64,000 nucleotides of DNA from an uncultured Chloroflexota bacterium (GTDB lineage: Bacteria; Chloroflexota; Chloroflexia; Thermomicrobiales; UBA6265): contig CALGSZ010000105.1 in assembly GCA_937901745.1 (NCBI GenBank), positions 1 through 64,000 on the forward strand, in the 5' to 3' direction. The notes under the pieces were generated by a model, which was given only the letters and a program-made list of their open reading frames with translations, was not told the DNA's origin and made no database searches. Positions 33,402 to 42,465 of this stretch are shown here, piece after piece (the first letter of the stretch is position 1; each line of letters opens with the position of its first letter). The position numbers were made by a program, and so were the translations under genes.

Positions 33402-34568
33402 ATGGGCGAGATCGGGGTTGGAATGGTCGGCTACAAGTTCATGGGGCGGGCGCATTCCAACGCCTACCGGCAGGTGGCGCGGTACTTCGATGTCGACCCG
33501 GTGCCGCGGATGCGCGCGATCTGCGGCCGCGATGAAGCCGCCGTCCGCGCCGCTGCCGAGAAGCTTGGCTGGGAATCGTACGAGACGGACTTCCGCAAGC
33601 TTGTCACTCGTGACGATATCGAGCTGGTAGATGTCTCCTCGCCTGGGTACACCCACTATGAAGTCGTCATGGCCGCGCTCGAGGCGGGGAAGCACGTCTT
33701 CTGCGAGAAGCCGCTGGCAAACACCTTGCAGGAAGCGCGAGAAATGACGCTAGCCGCGCGCAAGGCGGGCGTCATCAACATGATCAACTTCAACTACCGG
33801 CGGGTGCCGGCGGTCTGGTTTGCGCGACAGCTCATCGAGCAAGGCCGCCTTGGCGAGATTCGGCACTGGCGCGCGGTCTATCTCCAGGACTGGATTCTCG
33901 ACCCGAACTTCCCGCTCGTCTGGCGCCTGCGCAAGGAGACGGCCGGGTCCGGCGCCCTAGGTGACATCGCGGCCCACAGCGTCGACCTCGCTCACTTCCT
34001 GATCGGGCCGATCAAGGAGGTCGTCGGCACGTTGCAGACGTTCATCAAAGAGCGCCCGCTCGAGGTGACAAGTGGCGGCGGCGCCGGATTGGAGGCGACT
34101 GGAGCGGCCGAGCGCGGGCCAGTCACCGTTGACGACTCGACCACCTTCCTCGCCCGCTTCGAGAACGGCGTGACCGGGACATTTGAGGCGACGCGACTCG
34201 CTCCGGGCCGGCGGAACTACAACTCCTTCGAGATCAACGGTTCCAATGGCAGCATCGTCTTCAATTTGGAGCGGATGAACGAGCTACAGGTCTATTTCGC
34301 GGACGACCCGCCGGGCCTTCAGGGATTCCGCACGATCAACGTGACCGATCCGGCCCATCCCTACGCGGTCTGGTGGCCGGCCGGACACATCATCGGCTAC
34401 GAACACACCTTCACGCACGCGGTGAAGGATCTGCTCGACGGAATCAAGGCTGGAGTCAACCCGGCGCCGACCTTCGAGGATGGCTATCGCTGCCAGGCCG
34501 TGCTCGACGCGGTGGAGCGGAGCGTCGCCTCGGGCACTTGGGAGCGGCCACAGCCTCTGGAGGGGTGA
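33402..34568 (+). CDS. Gfo/Idh/MocA-family oxidoreductase (second)
   Basis: This is a 388-residue NAD(P)-dependent dehydrogenase. The Rossmann entry GVGMVGYKFMGRAHSNAY is at about residues 5-22, CEKPLANT with the catalytic Lys near 100, and GDIAAHSVDLAHFLIG near 187 supplies the active-site Asp/His. AAAGGAG precedes the ATG. It follows the epimerase gene but is separated from it by the G-rich inverted repeat, which may affect co-transcription. Probable role in sugar or inositol oxidation. Confidence 0.88.
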   Translation: MGEIGVGMVGYKFMGRAHSNAYRQVARYFDVDPVPRMRAICGRDEAAVRAAAEKLGWESYETDFRKLVTRDDIELVDVSSPGYTHYEVVMAALEAGKHVFCEKPLANTLQEAREMTLAARKAGVINMINFNYRRVPAVWFARQLIEQGRLGEIRHWRAVYLQDWILDPNFPLVWRLRKETAGSGALGDIAAHSVDLAHFLIGPIKEVVGTLQTFIKERPLEVTSGGGAGLEATGAAERGPVTVDDSTTFLARFENGVTGTFEATRLAPGRRNYNSFEINGSNGSIVFNLERMNELQVYFADDPPGLQGFRTINVTDPAHPYAVWWPAGHIIGYEHTFTHAVKDLLDGIKAGVNPAPTFEDGYRCQAVLDAVERSVASGTWERPQPLEG

Positions 34569-34640
34569 GCCATCTCACCAAAACGTCCTAAGCCACGATT
34601 GGCGCGGTCCCTAAGTCGCGGTCATGGGCAGGCCGGGTAG

Positions 34641-34677
34641 TACAATCGGCCCTAGGCACGGCAGCCCCGAAGCTGCC
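34641..34677 (+). promoter_or_regulatory. Possible -10 and leader hairpin upstream of the binding-protein gene
   Basis: TACAAT at 34641-34646 resembles a -10 box, but no convincing -35 is visible. A GGCAGC-N6-GCTGCC hairpin (34660-34677) follows in what would be the 5' leader of the downstream solute-binding protein gene. Confidence 0.25.
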
Positions 34678-34706
34678 CCTCGTCGTCACCAGGGGGGAAC
34701 GAAAGA

Positions 34707-36431
34707 ATGAAAAGATTCCGCGGCGCGGCTCTTCGTCCGGCTCTAGCGATTGCGCTGGCGCTCGGCCTGTTGGCGCCATTCGCCGCGTCTGCGCAGGACT
34801 CCTCTCCTAGCCCGACGGACGGCGTAATCCGCTCGCCAACTCGGCAGGAGATCCACGCGGAGCTGCAGGCTGCCTTTGCCGAAACCGACGAGCCGGCTCA
34901 GAACACCGAAGGTGTCTACGTCACCGGTGTGACGAGCGATCTCCAATCGGTCAATCCGTACCTCGTCGAGTCCAGCCCGTCGCTTGACGTTGTCGGCCTC
35001 GTGTACGAGGGTCTGTACAACAGCGATCCCCGCACCGGGGAGCCGATTCCAACGGCGCTGGCCGACTACTGGGAGATCTCCCCAGATCGCCTGACATACA
35101 CCTTCTATCTCAACAAGGACGCGCGCTGGCATGACGGCGTCGACGTCACGGCGGAGGACGTTGCATTCAGCCTCGAGGCCCTGTCCAATCCAGCGACCGG
35201 CAGCGCGTACACCGGCGCCTTCAATGAGGCGGTGGACTCCTGGCAGGTGATCGATCAGGACACGATCCAGATCGTCGCCAAGGAGCCGCGCTTCACCTTC
35301 CTCTACGACATTCAGGGGCTCTTCATCGTCCCGAAACACATTTGGGAAAACGTGCCGTTCGAAGAGTGGGCGACCGACCCCGGCAGCACCGGCCAGGACC
35401 CAGCGCGCATCATCGGCACCGGCCCGTACCGGTTCAATTCCTGGTTGCAGGGCCAGGAAATCTCTCTGGTCCGCAATGAGGATTACTACGAGCATAAGCC
35501 GAACTTTCGGGAGTACCTGATCCGGATCTACCCGGATGCCGAGGCGCAGTTCAATGCCTTCCTGAACGGCGACATCGACGCGATCGGCCTCGAGCCGGAG
35601 CAGGTCCAGGTCGTCGAGAATACGGATGGGCTCTCCTGGCAGTCTTGGCCGGAGCGCGGCTTCGTCTACTACGAGTTCAACCTTGACCCGAGTGTCCCGC
35701 TCTTCCAGGACAAGCGCGTTCGCCAAGCGTTCATGTGGGCGCTCGATCGGGAGTCTATCGTCAACGACATCATGCGCGGTTTCGGCGAGGTCGCGACTGG
35801 CACGCACCCTGAGATCTCGCCTGGGTACGCGCCGGACCGGATGACGACCAAGTACACCTACGATCCGGAGCGGGCCAAGCAACTGCTGGCCGAGGCAGGC
35901 TGGACGGACACGAACGGGAACGGCACGGTCGATAAGGACGGCCAGGAGATGTCGTTCGAGTTCCTGTACGCCTCGGGCTCGCCGACGAACGACACGCTCG
36001 TCGCCTATCTCCAGGACGCTTGGCGTCAGGTGGGGATCGACATGCAGCCGCGCGCGCTCGATCTGCCGACGCTCATCGAGTCGACGACCTCGAACAACGA
36101 GTGGCGGATGGCGATGTACGGCTTCGGCTGGGACGCGACGTTCATCCAGGACGTGATGTTCGGCTGCGACCAGACGCCGCCCGTCGGCTTCAACGACATG
36201 AAGTACTGCAACCCGGAGCTTGACGAGATCCACGATCAAGCCAAGCGGGAGTTCGACGAGGAGAAGCGGCGGGAGCTGCTGATCCAGGCGTCGGACATCG
36301 TCAATGAGGAGCAGCCGGTCGGCATCATCACCTTCTCGGTCGCCATCGGGGCGTATAACGATCGCGTCCACAACTACCACGAAAGCGCCTGGGGCAATCA
36401 GAGCTACGTCGGACTCTGGGTCGAGGAGTAG
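34707..36431 (+). CDS. Peptide/solute-binding protein (family 5, DppA/OppA-type)
   Basis: This family-5 extracellular binding protein has 574 residues. A classical Sec signal (MKRFRGAAL then a hydrophobic core ending ASAQ) occupies about residues 1-29. Mature-region landmarks include DARWHDGVDVTAEDVAFSLE near 145, GTGPYRFNSW near 238 and VRQAFMWALDRESIV near 337. It leads an operon with two permeases. Ligands of this family include peptides, oligosaccharides and nickel, so specificity is open. Confidence 0.92.
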   Translation: MKRFRGAALRPALAIALALGLLAPFAASAQDSSPSPTDGVIRSPTRQEIHAELQAAFAETDEPAQNTEGVYVTGVTSDLQSVNPYLVESSPSLDVVGLVYEGLYNSDPRTGEPIPTALADYWEISPDRLTYTFYLNKDARWHDGVDVTAEDVAFSLEALSNPATGSAYTGAFNEAVDSWQVIDQDTIQIVAKEPRFTFLYDIQGLFIVPKHIWENVPFEEWATDPGSTGQDPARIIGTGPYRFNSWLQGQEISLVRNEDYYEHKPNFREYLIRIYPDAEAQFNAFLNGDIDAIGLEPEQVQVVENTDGLSWQSWPERGFVYYEFNLDPSVPLFQDKRVRQAFMWALDRESIVNDIMRGFGEVATGTHPEISPGYAPDRMTTKYTYDPERAKQLLAEAGWTDTNGNGTVDKDGQEMSFEFLYASGSPTNDTLVAYLQDAWRQVGIDMQPRALDLPTLIESTTSNNEWRMAMYGFGWDATFIQDVMFGCDQTPPVGFNDMKYCNPELDEIHDQAKREFDEEKRRELLIQASDIVNEEQPVGIITFSVAIGAYNDRVHNYHESAWGNQSYVGLWVEE

Positions 36432-36443
36432 TTGGCACGCGAT

Positions 36444-36498
36444 AGGCGGCAGGTGGCAGGGCGACGACGCCGCGCCTTGCCCCGGCCGCCTTTTCTTT
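36444..36498 (+). terminator. Hairpin with T-rich tail after binding-protein gene
   Basis: The outer stem AGGCGGC/GCCGCCT (36444-36450 and 36485-36491) and an inner 9-bp stem with one G-U pair (36455-36463 and 36473-36481) are followed by TTTTCTTT. It lies 12 bases after the binding-protein stop and just before the permease gene. It looks like an intrinsic terminator that could limit downstream permease expression. Confidence 0.6.
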
Positions 36499-36506
36499 GA
36501 TCAGCC

Positions 36507-37475
36507 ATGGGTCGCTTCATCATCCGTCGCCTACTCTTGATGATCCCGCTGACGGTGGGCGTGACGTTCCTCACCTTCGGGCTGATGAACCTCATCCCCG
36601 GCAGCCCGTACACCAACCTGAGAAGCAACCCACGGATCCGGCCGAGCGACATTGCCCGGTTGGAGGAGCAGCTCGGTCTGAACCGTCCGTGGCCCGTCCG
36701 CTATGTCGAGTGGCTCGGCGACCTGCTGCAAGGGGATCTTGGCCGCTCCATGCAGAACCAGGTCCCGGTGATTGACCGCATCTCGGCGGTGCTGCCGAAC
36801 ACGCTGCTCCTGACCACGACCGCGCTGATCTTCTCGCTCGTCATCGCCGTGCCACTTGGGGTCTACGCGGCCGCGCGCCACCGATCCTGGTTCGATCGCG
36901 GGACGAACCTAGCAACCGTGGCGCTCTGGGCGATACCCAATGCGTGGCTGGCGATCATGCTTGTCGTGCTCTTCTCGTTCAAGTTCAAGGAGTGGGGCTT
37001 GCCCTCGCTGCCTGCGACCGGCATCACCAGTCCTCGTGGGGGCGGCGATCTCATGGACCGGATCAAGCATTTGATCCTGCCGACCATCTCGCTCGGCCTG
37101 ATTCAAATCGGCATCTGGTCCGCGTACATCCGCTCTTCCATGCTCGAGGCGCTTCACTCCGATTTCATCCGGACGGCGCGCGCGAAAGGGCTCGCCAATC
37201 GCGCGGTCCTCTTCTCACATGCTTTCCGCAACGCCTTCCTGCCACTGGTGACACTCGTCGGGCTCTCGATCCCCTCGCTCTTCGGCGGCGCGATCTTGAT
37301 CGAGTCGGTCTTTGCCTGGAACGGCATGGGCTTGCTCGCGCTCCAGGCGGTCGAGCAGCGCGACTACACGCTGGTGATGGGGACGACGCTGATGTTCGCG
37401 GTTCTGACGATGCTGGCCAACCTCATCGCCGACGTGCTGTACGGCGTCCTCGACCCGCGCGTTCGGGTGGATTGA
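36507..37475 (+). CDS. ABC permease, DppB-type
   Basis: This is a 322-residue permease of the oligopeptide group. The N-terminal FIIRRLLLMIPLTVGVTFLTF helix and the LIPGSPY motif are typical of DppB. The coupling motif region ARAKGLANRAVLFSHAFRNAFLP is near residues 225-247. It pairs with the DppC-type permease nine bases downstream. No DppD/DppF ATPase genes are adjacent. Confidence 0.92.
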   Translation: MGRFIIRRLLLMIPLTVGVTFLTFGLMNLIPGSPYTNLRSNPRIRPSDIARLEEQLGLNRPWPVRYVEWLGDLLQGDLGRSMQNQVPVIDRISAVLPNTLLLTTTALIFSLVIAVPLGVYAAARHRSWFDRGTNLATVALWAIPNAWLAIMLVVLFSFKFKEWGLPSLPATGITSPRGGGDLMDRIKHLILPTISLGLIQIGIWSAYIRSSMLEALHSDFIRTARAKGLANRAVLFSHAFRNAFLPLVTLVGLSIPSLFGGAILIESVFAWNGMGLLALQAVEQRDYTLVMGTTLMFAVLTMLANLIADVLYGVLDPRVRVD

Positions 37476-37483
37476 TCTGAGCC

Positions 37484-38425
37484 ATGAGTGTCCGCCGATC
37501 TTCTGCCGACGTCACTGCCCGACCGGCCACCGCTGAGGTCGCGTTGCCGCTCGACCATCGAGCGCGGTCCGCGCCTGGGTACTACCGGCGCGGCTGGATG
37601 CGGTTCCGCCGGGACAAGCTAGCGATGGCATCGCTCATCATCGTGATCGTCATCGTTCTCTTCGCGCTCGGCGCGCCGCTAATCTCGAAGCTGACCGGGT
37701 TCACGTATTACGAGAATCACCTACGGTTCAAGCTGTCCGCGCCTGGGGAGAACGGCTACATCCTCGGTAGCGACGCGAACGGCCGCGACATCCTGACCCG
37801 CCTCGCCTACGGGGGGCGCATCTCGCTGCTGGTCGCCTTCTTCGGCACCGTGGCGGAACTGGCATTCGGCCTCGGCTTGGGCCTGATTGCCGGGTATTAC
37901 GGGAAGTGGGTGGACGCGGTCATCATGCGCCTCGTCGATGTGATGATCTCTATCCCGACGATCGCGCTGCTGATCCTGATCTCTTCCCTCTATCAGCCGG
38001 GCTACGTCCTGCTCGCGCTCATCATCGGCGCAATCTACTGGCCGGGCGACGCCCGCTTGATCCGCGGCGAGGTGCTGTCGCTGCGCAACCGTGAATACAT
38101 CCAGGCCGCGCGCGTCGTCGGCGTCCCGTCGTGGCAGATCATGCTGCGGCACCTCCTGCCGAACGTCACGCCGATTCTCCTGATCCAAGCCTCGCTAACC
38201 ATCCCCTCGGTCATCATCCTCGAATCGGTGATCAGCTACCTGGGGCTCGGCGTGCAAGTGCCGACTCCCTCCTGGGGCAACATGCTCCAAGAGGCGGCGC
38301 GCTTCTACCGCACCAACTGGACGAACGTCTTCATCCCCGGCTTGATGATTTACATCACGTCGCTCAGCCTCTACCTCGTCGGGATCGGCCTCCGCGATGC
38401 CCTTGACCCGCGTCTGAGCGACTGA
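37484..38425 (+). CDS. ABC permease, DppC-type
   Basis: This 313-residue permease has the DppC landmark GSDANGRDILTRLAYGGRISL near residue 90 and the coupling motif region EYIQAARVVGVPSWQIMLRHLLP near 204. It has about six transmembrane helices, the first following a long polar N-terminus. It ends the operon with no ATPase genes, so it must recruit ATPases encoded elsewhere. Confidence 0.92.
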   Translation: MSVRRSSADVTARPATAEVALPLDHRARSAPGYYRRGWMRFRRDKLAMASLIIVIVIVLFALGAPLISKLTGFTYYENHLRFKLSAPGENGYILGSDANGRDILTRLAYGGRISLLVAFFGTVAELAFGLGLGLIAGYYGKWVDAVIMRLVDVMISIPTIALLILISSLYQPGYVLLALIIGAIYWPGDARLIRGEVLSLRNREYIQAARVVGVPSWQIMLRHLLPNVTPILLIQASLTIPSVIILESVISYLGLGVQVPTPSWGNMLQEAARFYRTNWTNVFIPGLMIYITSLSLYLVGIGLRDALDPRLSD

Positions 38426-38459
38426 CGCATTCCCCATCCGCGCAACTGATACCGCCGTT

Positions 38460-38489
38460 CGCGCCAGCTCGCCTACAGTCTCTGGCGCG
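38460..38489 (+). terminator. Hairpin downstream of the dppC-type gene
   Basis: A perfect 8-bp stem, CGCGCCAG with CTGGCGCG, encloses a 14-base loop 34 bases after the permease stop. It has no T-tract, so it may be a terminator or an mRNA-stabilising hairpin at the operon end. Confidence 0.45.
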
Positions 38490-38670
38490 GCTGATGCTGA
38501 TGCGTCATTGCCACGGAAACGTCGGATCGCGTAACGCTCATTCGATTGCCTGACCCGTATCTTCGTTGGCATGGAGCTAGCGGCTCGGTAGATAGCCCGC
38601 TGCCCAGCGGCGCACGAGCGCAGCTTGGCCCTGGCCACGATGGAACAGGAAAGCGACAAGAGGCAAGAGA

Positions 38671-39564
38671 GTGGAACCCGCGATCCTGACAGAAGGCCTT
38701 ACAAAAGACTACGGCAGTCACCGCGCGCTCGACGGACTTGACCTTCGGGTCGAGCGCGGCGAGATCTTCGGATTTCTCGGGCCGAACGGCGCGGGGAAGA
38801 CGACGACGATCCGCCTGCTTCTCGACCTGATCCGGCCGACCGCCGGCCGGGCGACCATCCTTGGACTCGATTGCCAGCGACAGTCTCATCTCGTTCGCGC
38901 CGTCACGGGATATCTTCCCGGCGATCCCCGGTTCTATCCCAATCTGACCGGTCGCGAGACGGTTGAGCTGATTGCCGGTTTGCGCAGCCGGCCGGTCGAC
39001 GCCACTTATGTCGCCAGTCTCGCTGACGCGCTCGATCTCGATCTCAGCCGTCCCGTGAGTGTGCTGTCGAAAGGCAATCGGCAGAAGCTAGGCATCGTCT
39101 TGGCGCTGCTCGATCGTCCGGACGTCCTGCTCCTCGATGAACCGACCTCGGGGCTTGACCCGCTCATGCAGCAGGTGGTTTGGGATCTGCTCCGGCGTGA
39201 GGCGGAACGCGGCGCGGCCGTCTTCTTCTCTTCCCACGTCATGAGTGAGGTGGAGCAGGTCTGCGAGCGGGTCGGGATTCTGCGCGCGGGCCGCCTCGTC
39301 GCGGTCGAACCGATCACCCGGCTCAAGGGGAAATCGCTGCGCAGGCTGGAGATTTCGTTTGCGCAACCCGTCCCGGCCGATGCCTTTCGCATTCCCGACG
39401 TGCGTGAGGTGAGACGCCATGACACAAGCGTCGTGCTCGAGGTGGCCGGTCACCTCGATGAGGTGGTAAAGGCGGCGGCCCGCTATCCCATCATCGATCT
39501 ACGGACCGAGCAACCGAGTCTCGACGAGATCTTGCTTACGTTCTACCAGGAGGACAGCCGATGA
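38671..39564 (+). CDS. ABC-2 type exporter ATPase
   Basis: This is an ATPase of the CcmA/daunorubicin-resistance (DrrA-like) exporter group, 297 residues. Walker A GPNGAGKT is near 35-42, the signature is LSKGNRQK near 132, Walker B LLLDEPTSGLDP and switch His in SSHVMSE are intact. A C-terminal DUF4162-like domain follows. It starts with GTG 38671 and ends overlapping the permease start by four bases. Substrate unknown (lipid, drug or antibiotic). Confidence 0.9.
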   Translation: MEPAILTEGLTKDYGSHRALDGLDLRVERGEIFGFLGPNGAGKTTTIRLLLDLIRPTAGRATILGLDCQRQSHLVRAVTGYLPGDPRFYPNLTGRETVELIAGLRSRPVDATYVASLADALDLDLSRPVSVLSKGNRQKLGIVLALLDRPDVLLLDEPTSGLDPLMQQVVWDLLRREAERGAAVFFSSHVMSEVEQVCERVGILRAGRLVAVEPITRLKGKSLRRLEISFAQPVPADAFRIPDVREVRRHDTSVVLEVAGHLDEVVKAAARYPIIDLRTEQPSLDEILLTFYQEDSR

Positions 39565-40439
39565 CGCGCCTGGGTCTGGTGAGAAAGACGCTCCGGGACG
39601 CCCGGGGAGCTACGATCGGTATCGGCAGTGTCATCGCAGGGATTGCGCTCCTGGATGTGCTGATCTATCCGAGCTACAAGGACACGCTCCAGGATTTTGA
39701 GATTCCCGAGGCAATGAAAGGGCTCCTCGGCGAGGCGGGCAGCATCGCGACGCCCGAAGGATTCCTCACAGCCGAGTTCTTCTCCTGGGTTCCGCTCCTG
39801 CTGATCACCCTTGCCATCATTTCGGGGACTGCCGCCTTCGCGGGCGAGGAGGCGAACGGGACGCTCGACTTGCTCCTCGCACAGCCGGTGAAGCGTTGGA
39901 GGCTCGCCGTCGAAAAGGGATTGGCCTTGACGATCGCTGTCGTGCTCGCGGCGGCGGCGAGTCTCGTCGGCTTCGCTCTCGGCAAATCATGGGCGGAGAT
40001 CGAGGTAAGCATGGGGCGAATTGGCGCGGCCGTCGCCAACATGCTCCCAATCAGTCTTCTCTTCCTCATGCTCAGCCTCTGGTTGAGCGCCGCCTTGCCG
40101 ACGCGAGGGACGGCGGCGTCCCTGGTGACGGGCCTCGTCGTCGTCACCTACTTCGTCCATCTCGTTGGCGATCTCGCACCCGCGCTGGAGACGATCCGCA
40201 AAGTGTCGCCGTTCTATTGGGCCGAACCCTCCCTTGTTCTGATGAACGGGTTCAACTGGTGGCGCGCGGGAGGGCTACTGGCCATTGCCCTTGCCTTCGG
40301 CGCGTTGGCTGTCTGGAGTCTGGAACGCCGTGAGATTTCGCAGGGCAGCCGCGACTGGAGCATCCGAAAGGCGACGACAATCCGCCGCGCCCCGGGGTCG
40401 GAGCGGCGATCCAAACAGCCCGGGACGTCGGCCGCATGA
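39561..40439 (+). CDS. ABC-2 type exporter permease
   Basis: This is a 292-residue membrane subunit with about six hydrophobic segments. It contains ISGTAAFAGEEANGTLDLLLAQPVKRW near residues 73-100, the hallmark of ABC-2 permeases (G.EE..GTL..LL..P). It overlaps the ATPase gene by four bases (ATGA), so the two proteins form one exporter. Confidence 0.9.
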   Translation: MTRLGLVRKTLRDARGATIGIGSVIAGIALLDVLIYPSYKDTLQDFEIPEAMKGLLGEAGSIATPEGFLTAEFFSWVPLLLITLAIISGTAAFAGEEANGTLDLLLAQPVKRWRLAVEKGLALTIAVVLAAAASLVGFALGKSWAEIEVSMGRIGAAVANMLPISLLFLMLSLWLSAALPTRGTAASLVTGLVVVTYFVHLVGDLAPALETIRKVSPFYWAEPSLVLMNGFNWWRAGGLLAIALAFGALAVWSLERREISQGSRDWSIRKATTIRRAPGSERRSKQPGTSAA

Positions 40440-40445
40440 CGCGAC

Positions 40446-40545
40446 GGTCACGTCCCTCTGCTAGAGTGGCAACGTGACCATGGACAGGAGTGGGCCGCTC
40501 ATGACCCGCTCCTGATTTCGGAGGCGCGGGCAGCGGAGTCCCGCG
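40446..40545 (+). ncRNA. Candidate structured 5' leader of the cation exchanger
   Basis: Three consecutive hairpins fill the gap before the exchanger gene: GGTCACGT/ACGTGACC (40446-40453, 40472-40479), GGAGTGGG/CCCGCTCC with one G-U pair (40487-40494, 40505-40512) and CGCGGG/CCCGCG (40525-40530, 40540-40545). I do not recognise a known riboswitch core, so this could be a metal-responsive leader or simply the exporter operon terminator. Confidence 0.35.
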
Positions 40546-40581
40546 GCGCAGCTTAGAAGTTCCTTCAGGCCGAGGCGTAGC

Positions 40582-41571
40582 GTGAGTCCGTGGCTCGTCT
40601 TTGCACTCAGCGGCGCTGTTGTCGTCTTCGCGGGAATTCGCCTCTCACGCGATAGCGACACCATCGCGGAGCGGACCGGGCTTGGCGGGGCGTGGATTGG
40701 GGCGACGCTCGTTGCGTCTACCACCTCCCTGCCCGAGCTCATCACCGACATCTACGCGGTGCGTCAGGGCACGGCGCCACTCGCGATTGGCGGTCTGTTC
40801 GGCTCGAACATGTCCACCATGGCGATCCTTGCCCTGGCCGACCTTACGATGCGGCGGCGACGCTTGCTCATGCGGATCGCGATCAACCAGGCGCTCGTCG
40901 GCGTGATTGCCATCTGTCTCACCGCGACCATTGCCGCCGGGGTCATGACCGGCGACGCCCTGACGTTCGGTCCACTCGGATGGGCCACGGTCCTCGCGGC
41001 CTTCGGCTACGTGGCTGGGATCTGGCTCCTGCACATCAATCGGCGCCCACCTCCGTTCACCACACAGGCCGAGGCAGAGGAAGCCGCCCGTACCGCGCCC
41101 AGCTTGCGCCGGGCCGTGATTGGCTTCTCCGTTGCCGCGCTCGCCATTCTCATCGCCGGACGCCCGCTGGCTAGGTCCGCAGCCGACATCGCCGATGAGC
41201 TCGGCGTTTCGACGGGCGTCGTCGGTGTGGCGTTTCTCGCGGTCCTCACCACGCTCCCGGAGCTGACGGTCACGTTCGAGAGCGTGCGCAGGCACGCTTA
41301 CGACCTCGCCATCGGGAACCTCATGGGCAGCGTCAGCTTCAACATGGTCATCTTCCTGCCCCTCGATCTCGCCGACGGGAAAGGATCGGTTCTCGCCCAC
41401 GGCGGGCCGGACGCGGTCGTGGCGGCGCTCTTCGCTATCCTGCTCATCGGGCAAACAGCGGTCGAAGTGCTGAACAAGGCAGAACACCGCATCTGGTTTC
41501 TGGAGCCGGATGCCGCGCTTCGCCTTGTAACGTACGCGCTCGGCATCTACCTCGTCACCAGCGTTGGTTGA
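40582..41571 (+). CDS. Sodium/calcium exchanger-family membrane protein
   Basis: This CaCA-family antiporter has 329 residues and about ten hydrophobic segments. The two inverted alpha-repeats are clear: TTSLPELITDIYAV with GLFGSNMSTM near residues 48-80, and TTLPELTVTFESV with GNLMGSVSFNM near 222-255. The central acidic residue of each PE motif coordinates the cation. It starts with GTG 40582. The ion (Ca, Mn or other) is not evident. Confidence 0.9.
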   Translation: MSPWLVFALSGAVVVFAGIRLSRDSDTIAERTGLGGAWIGATLVASTTSLPELITDIYAVRQGTAPLAIGGLFGSNMSTMAILALADLTMRRRRLLMRIAINQALVGVIAICLTATIAAGVMTGDALTFGPLGWATVLAAFGYVAGIWLLHINRRPPPFTTQAEAEEAARTAPSLRRAVIGFSVAALAILIAGRPLARSAADIADELGVSTGVVGVAFLAVLTTLPELTVTFESVRRHAYDLAIGNLMGSVSFNMVIFLPLDLADGKGSVLAHGGPDAVVAALFAILLIGQTAVEVLNKAEHRIWFLEPDAALRLVTYALGIYLVTSVG

Positions 41572-41628
41572 CGCCGACGAGCCCGGTAGCGAACGACCTC
41601 GCCGGCGTGACCTATCGGATGCCCGAGC

Positions 41629-42465
41629 TTAGCCCCGCGGCCCCGGTCGGCCAATGAACACTGAGCACGGCGCGCCATCGAGAACGCCGAAGGCAACGGG
41701 ACCGAGGACCGGTTCGCCATCGCTGAGACGCCGCCCCTCGCCGACCACGATCAGATCGCTTTCCTCTTGCTTGGCGGTGGCGATGATCGTCGCCGCCTCG
41801 TTGCCCGACGCGGTAGACGGCGTCGCGTCAATGCCGGCTTGATTGAGCCGACTGGCGACCGCGCTGGAAGCGGCGGCCGCGGCTTCCACATCACCATTCG
41901 GCGGCGCAACTGAGATAACCGTGGCTCTCAATCCGGCCGGTAGCGGCAGCGAGAGGAAAGCGGAAACCGCGTCGTCCGATTGGCGAGAGCCGTTCGTGGC
42001 GAAGAGAACCCGCCGCAGCGTGCCCTCGCCACGCACGGCGAGCACCGAGCATGAGGCGTGGCGCGCCACCCGGTGCGCGACCGAGCCGAGCAAGAAGCGA
42101 CGGACGCTGCCGACACCCTTGGCGCCAAGGACGATCAAGTCAGCGCCGGTCTCCTCCGCGCAGGTCAAGATCTCCTCGGCCGGGTTGCCTAGGCGAGTCT
42201 CCGGTCGCGCGGACACTCCTCGCTGCCGGAGCTTCGCCACGACGTCGTCCGCGATCACCCGTGCCGCGTCACTCAGCGATGGCGCATCAGTGCCGCGCGG
42301 CGCCTCGAGCTCCTTGCCCAGCACGGGGATAGGCGGCACGACCACGATCACGCTCACCTCATCCTCGGGACGCAACTCGAGCGAGGTGAGCATCGCCAGC
42401 GCCGCGGCGGCATCTTTCGATCCATCCGTCGCGAGGACAATTTGCATGCCCTGACGCTCCGTCAC
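41629..42465 (-). CDS. Tandem universal stress protein
   Basis: This 278-residue protein has two UspA folds. The first carries the ATP-binding glycine motif GAKGVGSVRRFLLGSVAHR near residues 112-130. The second ends with VGEGRRLSDGEPVLGPVAFG, in which that motif is largely lost, so only one domain probably binds ATP. GTG 42465 overlaps the upstream zinc-ribbon stop by four bases; ATG 42447 is an alternative. Confidence 0.85.
   Translation of the reverse strand: MTERQGMQIVLATDGSKDAAAALAMLTSLELRPEDEVSVIVVVPPIPVLGKELEAPRGTDAPSLSDAARVIADDVVAKLRQRGVSARPETRLGNPAEEILTCAEETGADLIVLGAKGVGSVRRFLLGSVAHRVARHASCSVLAVRGEGTLRRVLFATNGSRQSDDAVSAFLSLPLPAGLRATVISVAPPNGDVEAAAAASSAVASRLNQAGIDATPSTASGNEAATIIATAKQEESDLIVVGEGRRLSDGEPVLGPVAFGVLDGAPCSVFIGRPGPRG

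Noticed and set aside
34743..36380. Minus-strand open frame opposite the family-5 binding protein
   Set aside because: It is the antisense shadow of a gene with a signal peptide and family landmarks.
40446..40545. Manganese (yybP-ykoY) riboswitch
   Set aside because: The hairpins are real, but I could not find the conserved internal-loop motifs of that class, so only a generic structured leader is reported.
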